DNA of 33,617 bases from a bacterium (GCA_011046415.1 DSAP01000061.1:1-33617); one strand, 5' to 3'; positions 18,399-26,845 are shown, counted from the stretch's first letter. A program made the numbers and translations. The notes: generated by a model from the sequence alone, not told the origin.

Positions 18399-18427
18399 TT
18401 CTCGTATTGAGATGAGGGAAGGCCGGT

Positions 18428-18952
18428 ATGTGTCTGACAAGATTATTGCTGATGTCCATCCTCTGTCTATCGAGTGTCTCGTGGATAGGGGCTCAGAGCA
18501 AGGTGGGCATTGTCGATTCACAGAAGATTTTCTCGACATACGCAGGTGCCGTCGATGCAGGCAAGGAACTCGAGGCAGAAAACCAGAAATGGGCGCAGGA
18601 ACTTCAGCAGCTGGATGATGAATTGAAGAGACAGCGGGAAGAACTGGAACGCCAGAGGCTGCTTTTAAGTGAAGCAAGACGCCAGGAACGCGAGCAGGAA
18701 ATCGGCGCACTCACCGGACAGATTAAGAAGTTCCGGGAAGACAAATGGGGAGAAAACGGCGAATATTTCCGCAAACAGCAAGAATTGATGCGTCCGGTTA
18801 TCGAGCGAATCAACCGGGCGATCAACCAGATCGCCGAAGAGGATAAATATGATCTCATTCTCGATACGGTCCAGGGAAACGTCCTCTATGCGCGTGAGCG
18901 ATTCGATATCACACCCGAAGTCATCGACCTGCTGGAAAGCGAGGCGCCATAG
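18428..18952 (+). CDS. ompH: OmpH/Skp-family periplasmic chaperone, copy 2
   Basis: A 174-residue protein starting at ATG 18428 after GAGGGAAGG. A signal peptide (residues 1-22, cleavage near IGAQ-S) precedes KVGIVDSQKIFSTYAGA. A long charged coiled coil follows (about 45-125), then VIERINRAINQIAEEDKYDLILD. It is clearly a tandem duplicate of the upstream gene, with matching blocks LLLSEAR, EDKWGE, RPVIERIN and GNVLYARE. Known role: Skp-like holdase for outer-membrane proteins. The two copies have diverged in the arm region, suggesting separate clients or mixed trimers (inference). The next gene, lpxD, starts 21 bases downstream. Confidence 0.9.
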   Translation: MCLTRLLLMSILCLSSVSWIGAQSKVGIVDSQKIFSTYAGAVDAGKELEAENQKWAQELQQLDDELKRQREELERQRLLLSEARRQEREQEIGALTGQIKKFREDKWGENGEYFRKQQELMRPVIERINRAINQIAEEDKYDLILDTVQGNVLYARERFDITPEVIDLLESEAP

Positions 18953-18973
18953 AGCGTACGGGCCAGAGGAAGA

Positions 18974-20026
18974 ATGCAAATGTCCATGACCGTTAAACAG
19001 ATCGCCGAACTTGTCGGGGGTAAGCTCGATGACGATACGCTTTCCGGCGCAATAATCAACGGTGTGTCAAAAATCGAGGATGCCGGGCCCGGTGAGATCA
19101 CTTTCCTGGCGAATCAAAAATATGCCCGGTTCATCGAGGCCGCGCGTGCCTCCGCCATTTTGATTCCGGAGGCGTTGACGGTTTCGTCTCCCGCAGTCTT
19201 GATCCGGGTTGCGGATCCCTATCATGCGTTTTTAAAAGTAGTCGGCGCCTTTCATCCGCCCCGGTCGTTGATCGATCCGGGAATTCATGAGACCGCCGTG
19301 ATCGGTGAAGGCACCCGGCTTGGAGAATCGGTTTCCGTCGGGGCGCACGTCGTCATCGGGAAATCCTGCGTCGTCGGAAAGGGTACCACGATTTTGCCCG
19401 GTACCGTGATCGGAGATGACGTCGAGATCGGTACGGACTGTCTGATCCATGCCAAGTGCAGCCTGCGCGAGCAGACACGGGTGGGCAATCGTGTCGTGAT
19501 CCAGGACGGTGCCGTGATCGGAGGAGACGGATTCGGTTTTGCGCCGGTCGACGGTGTCTATCATAAAATCCCCCAGGTCGGCATCGTGGTGATCGAGGAT
19601 GATGTCGAGATCGGCGCGAATACCACGATCGACCGGGCCACACTCGGAGAGACCCGGATCAGACGGGGCGCCAAACTGGACAACCTGATTCAGGTCGCAC
19701 ATAACTGTACGGTCGGAGAACATACCGTGATCGCCGCACAGGCGGGATTGTCCGGTTCCACCCTTGTCGGTAGCGGAGTCCGCATCGGCGGGCAGGCCGG
19801 ATTCGCAGGCCACATGGAGGTCGGTGACGGTGCGGCGGTGGGTGCGCAGGCCGGTGTGTCCAAATCCGTTCCGCCGGGTGTTATGGTTTCGGGATATCCC
19901 GCGCGACCCCATCGCGAGGAACTGAAAAAGGAGGTCGCCATACAGCGGCTTCCGGAAGCCCTTCAGCTGATTCAGCAATTGAGGCGGCGCATCGAAGAAT
20001 TGGAAGAACAAATGAGGGACAAATGA
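18974..20026 (+). CDS. lpxD: LpxD, UDP-3-O-acylglucosamine N-acyltransferase
   Basis: A 350-residue left-handed beta-helix acyltransferase performing the third lipid A step: transfer of an acyl chain from ACP to the 2-amino group of UDP-3-O-acylglucosamine. An N-terminal uridine-binding domain (TVKQIAELVGGKLDDD, GPGEITFLAN) is followed by many hexapeptide repeats. IQVAHNCTVGEHTVIAAQAG carries the catalytic His (H243). The C-terminal helix (residues about 320-350) is typical. ATG codons at 18974 and 18980 both follow AGAGGAAG, so the start is uncertain by two residues. Its stop overlaps the lpxC/fabZ start by four bases (ATGA). Confidence 0.96.
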   Translation: MQMSMTVKQIAELVGGKLDDDTLSGAIINGVSKIEDAGPGEITFLANQKYARFIEAARASAILIPEALTVSSPAVLIRVADPYHAFLKVVGAFHPPRSLIDPGIHETAVIGEGTRLGESVSVGAHVVIGKSCVVGKGTTILPGTVIGDDVEIGTDCLIHAKCSLREQTRVGNRVVIQDGAVIGGDGFGFAPVDGVYHKIPQVGIVVIEDDVEIGANTTIDRATLGETRIRRGAKLDNLIQVAHNCTVGEHTVIAAQAGLSGSTLVGSGVRIGGQAGFAGHMEVGDGAAVGAQAGVSKSVPPGVMVSGYPARPHREELKKEVAIQRLPEALQLIQQLRRRIEELEEQMRDK

Positions 20027-21420
20027 TCGCCAATCAGCGAACGATTCAGAACGAGGCGTCACTCGCGGGAACCGGACTCCATACAGGCAACAAAACCCGG
20101 GTCACCTTCAAGCCGGCGGAGCCCAACACGGGCATCCGATTCCGGCGCACCGATATCGAGAACTGTCCTGAGATTCCGGCCGACATCGAACATGTGATCG
20201 ACAATTTCAGGGATACGACCCTCGGTATCGGTAACATCCATATACGCCAGGTCGAGCATGTGCTGGCCGCCGTTTACGGCCTCGAAATCGACAACATCCT
20301 CGTCGAGATCGATTCCAATGAACCTCCCGTGGGGGACGGCAGCGCCATGCCGTTCGTCGAGGTATTGCAGCAGGCCGGGATTCAGGAACAGGATGCACCC
20401 AGGGATTATATCGAGATTCAGGAAACGATCGCCTATTCCGATCCGGAAAAGGGGATCGATATGGTGGTCTTCCCCTCCGATGAATTCCGGATCACCTTCA
20501 TGGTCGATTACAGGAATCCGGCTTTGGGTACTCAGTATACCTCCATGTATTCGCTGACCGATGAGTTCGTCACGGAATTCGCCTCGGCGCGCACGTTTTG
20601 TTTCCTGGACGAAGTCGAAGCGCTCTACGACAAGGGGCTGATCCAGGGCGGAAATCTCGAAAATGCCGTGGTGATCGTCGACCGGCAGCTTTCCCAGGAT
20701 GAACTGCAGAAACTGGCGGACAAATTCGGGATCAAACAGGAGGTGGCGCTCGGAAGCAACGGCATTCTCGGCGGTAAACAGCTTCGCTACACCAATGAAC
20801 CGGTCCGCCACAAGACGCTCGATCTGATCGGCGACCTGGCCCTGCTCGGCGCGCCGATCAAGGCCCATGTCATGGCTGCCCGGTCCGGACACGCCACGCA
20901 TGTCGAACTGGTGAAGAAGATTCGTCAGATATACAAGGCCAAGAAACTCACGCGAAAATACCAGACGATTCCGGCGAAGAAGGGCGTGTTGCTCGACTGC
21001 AACGCCATCAACAGAATCCTGCCCCACCGGTATCCGTTCCTTCTGGTCGATAAAATTATAGACGTGGTGCCGACGGAACGGGTCGTGGGGGTCAAGAACG
21101 TGACCCAGAACGAACCGTTTTTCCCGGGCCATTTTCCGGGCCATCCCATTATGCCGGGGGTGCTGATCGTGGAGGCCATGGCTCAGACCGGGGCGGTGCT
21201 TATGCTCGAGACGGTGCAAAATCCTGAAACCAAGGTGGCATATTTCATGGCGATCGACAACGTCAAGTTCCGGAAACCCGTCGTGCCGGGAGATCAGCTC
21301 ATCATGGAGGTGGAGATGATCCGTTTCCGTCCCACGTCATGCAAGATGATGGGCCATGCGTATGTGGACGGAGATCTGGTATGCCAGGCCGAACTCATGG
21401 CGGTGATAATGGACAAATGA
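20023..21420 (+). CDS. lpxC/fabZ: Bifunctional LpxC deacetylase / FabZ dehydratase fusion
   Basis: A 465-residue fusion. Residues about 1-305 are LpxC, the zinc deacetylase committing UDP-3-O-acyl-GlcNAc to lipid A: H79 in QVEHV and H263/D267 in VRHKTLD match the metal ligands, and H290 in RSGHATH the catalytic His. Residues about 320-465 are FabZ, 3-hydroxyacyl-ACP dehydratase: PHRYPFLLVD, then GHFPGHP with H370 and E384 in VEAMAQ as the catalytic pair at the usual 14-residue spacing. Fusion of the two is known in Bacteroidota and relatives and links use of 3-hydroxyacyl-ACP by lipid A and fatty-acid synthesis. All expected residues are present in both halves. It starts within the lpxD stop. 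Confidence 0.96.
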   Translation: MIANQRTIQNEASLAGTGLHTGNKTRVTFKPAEPNTGIRFRRTDIENCPEIPADIEHVIDNFRDTTLGIGNIHIRQVEHVLAAVYGLEIDNILVEIDSNEPPVGDGSAMPFVEVLQQAGIQEQDAPRDYIEIQETIAYSDPEKGIDMVVFPSDEFRITFMVDYRNPALGTQYTSMYSLTDEFVTEFASARTFCFLDEVEALYDKGLIQGGNLENAVVIVDRQLSQDELQKLADKFGIKQEVALGSNGILGGKQLRYTNEPVRHKTLDLIGDLALLGAPIKAHVMAARSGHATHVELVKKIRQIYKAKKLTRKYQTIPAKKGVLLDCNAINRILPHRYPFLLVDKIIDVVPTERVVGVKNVTQNEPFFPGHFPGHPIMPGVLIVEAMAQTGAVLMLETVQNPETKVAYFMAIDNVKFRKPVVPGDQLIMEVEMIRFRPTSCKMMGHAYVDGDLVCQAELMAVIMDK

Positions 21421-21453
21421 AACACCCGCCGGGGCAGAAGGAATAGCAGTTTG

Positions 21454-21474
21454 AAGTTATAAGTTATAAGTTAT
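21454..21474 (+). repeat. Heptanucleotide tandem repeat (AAGTTAT)x3
   Basis: Three perfect head-to-tail copies of AAGTTAT in the 139-bp gap between lpxC/fabZ and lpxA. The gap is notably AT-rich here against GC-rich neighbours. No gene is visible in the gap, and no confident promoter. Confidence 0.85.
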
Positions 21475-21559
21475 GTTGTAAATATCAGTGGCAGTAGCCG
21501 GTGCTGCCGTTCCGGTCTGGCCGTCCGGTGAAAGATTGTTTGCGTGAAAGGGAGGCTTA

Positions 21560-22333
21560 GTGCCCGAGATTCATCCGACTGCGATTGTCGATCCGAAAGC
21601 CGAACTGGCCGATGATGTCCATGTCGGTCCTTTTTCCATCATCGAACCCGATGTGGTTGTCGACGCAGGCACACGCATCGATTCGCAGGTCCTGATCGCC
21701 TCCGGTGCGCGGATCGGCCGTGCGTGCCGGATTCATCACGGCGCCGTGATCTCGACGATACCCCAGGATCTGAAGTTCGGCGGCGAGAAGACGACCCTCG
21801 AGATCGGAGATCATACCGTCATCCGTGAATTCTGTGATCTGAACCGGGGCACCGAAGACCGCGGCAAGACCGTGATCGGGAGTCAAGTGTTCCTGATGGC
21901 CTATACCCATATCGCCCATGACTGTTTGATCGGCGATCATGTGATCATCGCAAACGGCGTTCAGCTGGCCGGTCACGTGACCATTCAGGACTGGGTGATT
22001 ATCGGCGGCCTGACGCCCGTGCACCAGTTCTGCACCATCGGACAGCACACGTTCATCGGCGGCGGATACCGTGTGACACAGGACGTGCCTCCCTACATCC
22101 TCGCAGCGGGTGAACCGCTCACCTACAAAGGCCTCAATGTCGTCGGACTCAAACGGCGGGGATTCGAGAAAGAGGCGTTGGCCGCCCTCAGAAAATGCTA
22201 CCGCTACCTGTACCGTGCCAGGTTGAATACCAGCCAGGCCCTCGAAGCCATCCATGCGGAGGTGCCGATGCTGCCTGAGGTAAAAAACGTGATCACATTC
22301 ATCCAGGACAACGCGCGGGGAATCATCCGGTAA
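21560..22333 (+). CDS. lpxA: LpxA, UDP-GlcNAc acyltransferase
   Basis: A 257-residue left-handed beta-helix enzyme (E. coli 262) for the first lipid A step: 3-O-acylation of UDP-GlcNAc with 3-hydroxyacyl-ACP in the cytoplasm. The GTG start follows GGGAGG at five bases. IHPTAIVDPKAELADDVHVGPF opens the hexapeptide coil, YTHIAHDCLIGDHVIIANG carries the catalytic His (H120, equivalent to E. coli H125), and GLNVVGLKRRGF marks the C-terminal helical domain. It lies after lpxC/fabZ, as in many FCB bacteria. lpxB, which usually completes the set, is not in this window. The following gene begins two bases after its stop. Confidence 0.96.
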   Translation: MPEIHPTAIVDPKAELADDVHVGPFSIIEPDVVVDAGTRIDSQVLIASGARIGRACRIHHGAVISTIPQDLKFGGEKTTLEIGDHTVIREFCDLNRGTEDRGKTVIGSQVFLMAYTHIAHDCLIGDHVIIANGVQLAGHVTIQDWVIIGGLTPVHQFCTIGQHTFIGGGYRVTQDVPPYILAAGEPLTYKGLNVVGLKRRGFEKEALAALRKCYRYLYRARLNTSQALEAIHAEVPMLPEVKNVITFIQDNARGIIR

Positions 22334-22335
22334 TC

Positions 22336-23160
22336 ATGCAGCCCTGGCGGTGGATTCCTCCCGGCCTCTCGGACGGGGCCTCGCATATGTCGACGGACGC
22401 GGCCCTCGCGGAATGCGCCCGGACATTCGGCCGTCCCTCGATGCGTCTCTATCACTGGGTACCCTCCTGTATCTCCCTCGGACATCATCAGGACTCCGGC
22501 TCGATCGATCTGGACCGTTGCCAGGAAGAGGGAATCGACGTCGTGCGTCGCCCGACGGGCGGGCGCGCGGTGTTCCACGCGGAGGAAATCACGTATGCGG
22601 TGATCCTGCCCCCCGGGGCGGAGGGGGGCGATACCATCCGTTCTGTTTACCGGATGATCGGAACGGGGCTGGTATGCGGATTGCGGAAACTGGGCGTCCC
22701 GGCACAGCTCGAGAGACGTCCTCTGAATTTTCACACCCATTACCGTTCCGCCCTTTCGGTAAGCTGTTTCTCCGCTGCGGCCAGGGATGAAATCGTTCTC
22801 GGGGGACGAAAACTGGTGGGCAGCGCCCAGCGCCGGCTTCCGAACGGCATCCTTCAGCACGGCTCCATCCTGCTCGGGGATGCCCATCTAAGGCTTCCTG
22901 AGTTCTTCCGGGATGTGGATTCCGCCGGGCGGTTACGAATGCGGGAGGAGATCGCCTGGAAAACCGTTTCCATCCGTTCCGCCCTGAACCGGATCATCCC
23001 CTTCGAGGAGGGGGCCGAAGCCCTCCGGTCGGGAATGGAGGAAGCCCTGGACATCCGTTTTGAGACGGGAGGGCCGACCGTCGCCGAAACATCCCTGATG
23101 GAAACGGGGAGAAGGCATTACGCGATCGTATCCCGGTCCGTCATACGCGAAAGGGATTGA
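22336..23160 (+). CDS. LipM-like octanoyltransferase / lipoate-protein ligase family
   Basis: A 274-residue member of the biotin/lipoate protein ligase fold. RRPTGGRAVFH (residues 71-81) and GGRKLVGSAQRR (156-167) are the family's acyl-binding and catalytic motifs. C144 in SVSCF sits where LipM-type octanoyltransferases carry their acyl-thioester Cys (C150 in B. subtilis LipM), so octanoyl transfer from ACP to a lipoyl domain is more likely than ATP-dependent lipoate ligation. The usual H/K signature surroundings are intact. The start lies two bases after lpxA, and its stop abuts the dxr GTG with no gap, so it is embedded in the envelope cluster. Lipoate ligase LplA remains the alternative. 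Confidence 0.8.
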   Translation: MQPWRWIPPGLSDGASHMSTDAALAECARTFGRPSMRLYHWVPSCISLGHHQDSGSIDLDRCQEEGIDVVRRPTGGRAVFHAEEITYAVILPPGAEGGDTIRSVYRMIGTGLVCGLRKLGVPAQLERRPLNFHTHYRSALSVSCFSAAARDEIVLGGRKLVGSAQRRLPNGILQHGSILLGDAHLRLPEFFRDVDSAGRLRMREEIAWKTVSIRSALNRIIPFEEGAEALRSGMEEALDIRFETGGPTVAETSLMETGRRHYAIVSRSVIRERD

Positions 23161-24315
23161 GTGGGCAGGCAGATTTCCATCTGGGGCGCGACCGGATCCA
23201 TCGGGACACAGACGCTGGACGTCATCGCCCGCAATCCGGACCGCTTCCGCATACATACCCTGACGACACACAGCAATCCGGAACCGCTGTTGCGGCAGGC
23301 ATCCCGGTTCCGCCCCCGCCAGGTGGTGATCACCGGGCCCTGCGACCGTCCCCGTTGGGAAGCGGCTTTCCGGAATGTCGGCGTCTCCTGTCTCTTCGAT
23401 AAATCCGGCCTGCTCGAGGCGGCGGCCTCGCCCGTCGATCTGGCGGTAAACGCCCTGGTCGGGGCGGTCGGACTCGAGGCCACACTCCTTGCGGTCGACG
23501 CGGGGGCCGACATCGCGCTCGCCAACAAGGAAGTGCTCGTGATGGCGGGCGAACTCGTCGTCCGGAGAATTCGCCGTCAAGGCGTCCGGCTTCTTCCGGT
23601 CGACAGTGAACACAGCGCGATTTTTCAGTGTCTCGCCGGGGAGCCGGAAGGACGCATCCGCCGCATCCTGCTCACGGCATCCGGCGGACCGTTTCTCAAC
23701 AGGCCGGCCTCCGAATTCGAATCCATCACACCCGAAGAGGCGCTCGCCCATCCCAACTGGGTGATGGGTAAAAAGGTCACGATCGACTCATCCACACTGA
23801 TGAACAAGGGGCTGGAGGTCATCGAGGCCCGGTGGCTCTTCGATCTCCGTCCCGAACAGATCACGGTGGTGATTCATCCCCAGTCCATCGTCCATTCCAT
23901 GGTCGAATTCGAAGACGGTTCGATCAAGGCCCAGCTCGGACAGCCCGACATGCGCGTGCCCATCGCCTATGCGCTGAGTTTTCCGGACCGGTGGGAGGGG
24001 CCCTGGGGAAGCCAGGATTTCTCCAGGCCGTTCGCGCTTCAGTTCCAGCCTCCGGATCTTGACCGGTTCCCGGGATTGCGTCTCGCCTTCGCGGCGATCG
24101 AAACCGGGGGAACGGCGCCGGCTGTGTTCAATGCGGCCGACGAGGTGGCCGTGGCGTTGTTTCTCGACCGGAAAATCCGCTACCCTCAGATCGCGGAGCT
24201 CGTGGAACGCGCACTGGATGCGCACGGTACAATGGAGAGTCCGGATCTCGAACAGATCCTGCGGGCGGATCGCGAGACGCGGGAGAGGATATGGAACGAA
24301 TATGGCCATCCATAG
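23161..24315 (+). CDS. dxr: 1-deoxy-D-xylulose 5-phosphate reductoisomerase
   Basis: A 384-residue enzyme converting DXP to 2-C-methylerythritol 4-phosphate with NADPH, the committed MEP-pathway step feeding isopentenyl diphosphate to UppS. GATGSIG (9-15) is the NADPH loop, ANKEVLVMAG follows, and VDSEHSA carries the metal ligands D148 and E150 (E. coli D150/E152). ASGGPF and DSSTLMNKGLEVIEA are further active-site motifs. The start is GTG directly after the preceding TGA, implying translational coupling. The dxr-rseP order is the classical one, though cdsA, which commonly precedes dxr, is missing here. Confidence 0.96.
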   Translation: MGRQISIWGATGSIGTQTLDVIARNPDRFRIHTLTTHSNPEPLLRQASRFRPRQVVITGPCDRPRWEAAFRNVGVSCLFDKSGLLEAAASPVDLAVNALVGAVGLEATLLAVDAGADIALANKEVLVMAGELVVRRIRRQGVRLLPVDSEHSAIFQCLAGEPEGRIRRILLTASGGPFLNRPASEFESITPEEALAHPNWVMGKKVTIDSSTLMNKGLEVIEARWLFDLRPEQITVVIHPQSIVHSMVEFEDGSIKAQLGQPDMRVPIAYALSFPDRWEGPWGSQDFSRPFALQFQPPDLDRFPGLRLAFAAIETGGTAPAVFNAADEVAVALFLDRKIRYPQIAELVERALDAHGTMESPDLEQILRADRETRERIWNEYGHP

Positions 24316-24341
24316 GGCACGGAGGAGATTCAAAATAGGAA

Positions 24342-24355
24342 GCGGTCGGCGGTCG
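24342..24355 (+). repeat. Heptanucleotide tandem repeat (GCGGTCG)x2
   Basis: Two perfect copies of GCGGTCG in the 95-bp dxr-rseP gap, flanked on both sides by AATAGG. The unit length equals that of the AAGTTAT repeat upstream of lpxA. Nothing else was recognised in the gap except the rseP ribosome site. Confidence 0.6.
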
Positions 24356-24410
24356 ACAATAGGCAACAGAACACGAGTTTCAGGGTTCGAAAAAAGAAAG
24401 GTTTGAATAA

Positions 24411-25481
24411 ATGACGACGATCTTGGCGACGATTTTTGTGCTCGGCATCCTGATTTTTATCCATGAATCGGGACATTTTCTGGCCGCGAAACTGTTCGGA
24501 ATCCGGGTAGACCGGTTCTCGATGGGTTATCCCCCGCGTCTGTTCGGGAAGAAAGTCGGGGAGACGGATTACTGTATTTCGGCGATTCCCTTCGGCGGGT
24601 ATGTCAAGATCGCGGGCATGGTGGATGAAAGCATGGATACGGGACAGCTTTCCGCCGAACCCTCGCCGTGGGAATTCCGCTCCAAACCCTGGATCAGCCG
24701 GTTTTCCGTGATCCTGGCCGGTCCCGTGATGAATCTGTTGTTGGCCTATTGTATTTTTGTGGGGGGTGTTTTCATTTATGGAATCGGAGAGTATTCCAGG
24801 GAACCGGTGATCGGCCAGGTGGCGGAGGCCGGGCCCGCCCGGGATGCGGGGATCCTGCCCGGAGACCGGATCGTCTCCATCGACGATGTGGCGGTCGGCA
24901 CATGGGAGGAAATGGCGCAGATCGTTCATGCCTCTCCCCGGAAGCCGCTTTCGATCCTGATCCGGCGCGCAGACAGCCTGATCACGCACATCATTGTCCC
25001 GAAATCCGAGACCATTCCTTCCCGGGACGGAGAGAGAGAGGTCGGTCTCATCGGCATCGCGCCGGAACTGCTCGTCCGGAACGCATCCCTCGTCGAGGGA
25101 TTCCGGCAGGGCGGAGACAATTTCATGTATCTGACCCGGTTGATCGTGGATGTGGTCGGCCGGCTCGTGACCGGAAAGGAGTCCGTTCGGTCGCTTGCCG
25201 GTCCCGTGGCGATCGCCAGGATGGCCGGTGAGAGCGCCCGGTCGGGATTCGGAACCCTGTTCAGTTTCATGGCCATGCTGAGTCTCAACCTGGGAATCCT
25301 GAATCTGCTTCCCATTCCGGTGCTGGATGGAGGCCACCTCCTGATTCTCGGTGTCGAGGGCGTGGCGCGCCGTGATCTCCCGCTGAAGGCCAAACTGGCG
25401 ATTCAGCAGGTTTTCATGTTCCTTCTGATCGGACTCATGGTGTTTGTGGTTTACAACGATATCACCCGGGCGCTTAAATGA
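24411..25481 (+). CDS. rseP: RseP-type site-2 zinc metalloprotease
   Basis: A 356-residue inner-membrane intramembrane protease. The HExxH zinc motif HESGH (H18, E19, H22) lies in the first membrane helix, FGGYVKI follows, and the third zinc ligand is in NLLPIPVLDGGH (D306). One PDZ domain occupies about residues 115-190 (E. coli RseP has two). At least three other hydrophobic segments are visible, including the C-terminal FMFLLIGLMVFVVY. Known role: cleaves anti-sigma factors or remnant signal peptides, linking envelope damage to transcription. It ends the plus-strand cluster, consistent with a feedback role (inference). ATG follows AAGAAAGG at nine bases. Confidence 0.94.
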   Translation: MTTILATIFVLGILIFIHESGHFLAAKLFGIRVDRFSMGYPPRLFGKKVGETDYCISAIPFGGYVKIAGMVDESMDTGQLSAEPSPWEFRSKPWISRFSVILAGPVMNLLLAYCIFVGGVFIYGIGEYSREPVIGQVAEAGPARDAGILPGDRIVSIDDVAVGTWEEMAQIVHASPRKPLSILIRRADSLITHIIVPKSETIPSRDGEREVGLIGIAPELLVRNASLVEGFRQGGDNFMYLTRLIVDVVGRLVTGKESVRSLAGPVAIARMAGESARSGFGTLFSFMAMLSLNLGILNLLPIPVLDGGHLLILGVEGVARRDLPLKAKLAIQQVFMFLLIGLMVFVVYNDITRALK

Positions 25482-25513
25482 GTCCCCTGAAGGGGCTGGG
25501 GGAGATGCGGGCC

Positions 25514-25533
25514 GGACCGGAGGTCCCTTTCTT
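25514..25533 (+). terminator. Candidate terminator after rseP
   Basis: GGACC-gga-GGTCC (25514-25526) followed by CTTTCTT. The stem is only five base pairs, but it lies about 33 bases after the rseP stop where the long cluster should end; opposite-strand genes lie beyond. Confidence 0.4.
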
Positions 25534-25819
25534 GAGAATATCCGCCGGAATACGCCCGGGCGACGGGAAGAGGGGGGGGCGGGCGTGACGATCTGGCTGT
25601 GATCCGGTGTTTGTGTGTTACGAATTGCCGTCTCCGCCTATCCCATCATCCCCGACAAATAATGCGCGACCTCATCGAGGCGGACGGAACCAATCAGATC
25701 GAGCATTTTTTCATATCGATGTTGTTGGCGATCATCCGGGGATAGTTCCCCTCAGAATTCATCCTGGGAAACGGGTGTCCAGTCGATCCGTGTATGGGTT
25801 GAATCAAGGCAGGATGTGC
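25534..25819. other. Intergenic region between convergent rseP and bmp
   Basis: No gene can be supported. On the minus strand near 25638-25712 a frame reads WFRLDEVAHYLSGMMG before a stop, slightly resembling an excisionase/MerR-type helix-turn-helix start, but it has no start codon and the upstream frame is broken. Otherwise nothing was recognised. Confidence 0.5.
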
Positions 25820-26845
25820 CTACCAGCCCGTCGAAATGCTTCCATCCATGATTCCCGCCCTGATCGTCTCGATCTCGGTTTGGATGCTGTCGGGTATCTG
25901 CGATTGATAAGCGTGATAGGGTGCGAGATCAACGCCCCGGTTGGCAAGGTTACCCGTATATACGCCGCCGCCGTCGAAGTTGTTTTCGGTATGGGATTTG
26001 ACCACGGCATAAACGGCATGATCGAGGCCTTTCATGGCGGAAGAGAGCAGTATGTCCGAAACCTCCGGAAAAGAGATGGTCTGATCCACGTCCACACCGA
26101 TGCCCTGCTTCCCGCGTTCTCCGGCTTTGAGCAATGCGCCGTTGCCGGTCAGTCCTCCCACGCCGAAGATCACATCGGCGCCCAGGGAGATGAGGCTGTC
26201 GGCAATCTGTCCGCCCAGATCGAAATCGACAAAGGTGCCCGCATAATCGCCGTAATGGGCGACGTGTTTGCCATATTTCCGGTTATGACGATCCACGCCA
26301 TTCAGGTAAGGCTCGATGAACTGCCTGATCTGCGGAATCTCCAGTGCGCCGACGAACCCCACGGCCGGATTTCCGTCGCCATGGTGGAAGGCCCACCATG
26401 CGGATAAAAAACCCAGCGGATAAGCGGCCTCATCCACATCGAACAATATGCTCACCGCGTTCGCCTGCGGCTCAGATAATCCGGCATCCACCAGGACGAA
26501 TCGTGTTCCCGGATATTGCGGGGCCGCCTGCACAACCGCATCGTTCCACATATACCCGACGGCGAGAATCAAATCGAAATTCCGATCGCCAAACCGTTCA
26601 AGTCTTTCCCGGTATCGGGCAGTGCTCGTATCGATATCGTAAACACATTCGAGGCCGAAGTCCGTTTTCGCCCGTTCCAAACCGGTTTTACAGTTCTGAA
26701 GGAATGCCATGTCGTCGAATGTCGTGCCTGAGGCCAGCATGGCGACGCGGATTGTCCGCTGCGGCGCATTGATTTCTCTTATGCAGGAAGCATGGAACAG
26801 CAGGACGAGTGACAAGACAGGTAGAATCAGGATTGTTTTTTTCAT
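25820..26845 (-). CDS. BMP/PnrA-family substrate-binding lipoprotein
   Basis: A 341-residue periplasmic-binding-protein-fold protein from ATG 26845 (upstream GGGGG). The N-terminus has Lys residues, a hydrophobic run and Cys21 in FHASC, a lipoprotein-like signal with an unusual His at -3. IRVAMLASGTTFDDMAFLQN, DLILAVGYMWNDAV, VGFVGALEIPQI, IGVDVDQ and LLSSAMKGLDHAVYAVV match the Bmp family (PnrA/TmpC purine-nucleoside receptors, Med). Such proteins usually serve ABC importers, but no ABC permease or ATPase is in the window. It is the last gene on the strand after the TRAP transporter, 142 bp past dctM. The ligand is unknown. Confidence 0.85.
   Translation of the reverse strand: MKKTILILPVLSLVLLFHASCIREINAPQRTIRVAMLASGTTFDDMAFLQNCKTGLERAKTDFGLECVYDIDTSTARYRERLERFGDRNFDLILAVGYMWNDAVVQAAPQYPGTRFVLVDAGLSEPQANAVSILFDVDEAAYPLGFLSAWWAFHHGDGNPAVGFVGALEIPQIRQFIEPYLNGVDRHNRKYGKHVAHYGDYAGTFVDFDLGGQIADSLISLGADVIFGVGGLTGNGALLKAGERGKQGIGVDVDQTISFPEVSDILLSSAMKGLDHAVYAVVKSHTENNFDGGGVYTGNLANRGVDLAPYHAYQSQIPDSIQTEIETIRAGIMDGSISTGW

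Noticed and set aside
20059-21219. 386-codon minus-strand frame opposite lpxC/fabZ
   Set aside because: No recognisable domain; the plus-strand fusion has all catalytic residues.
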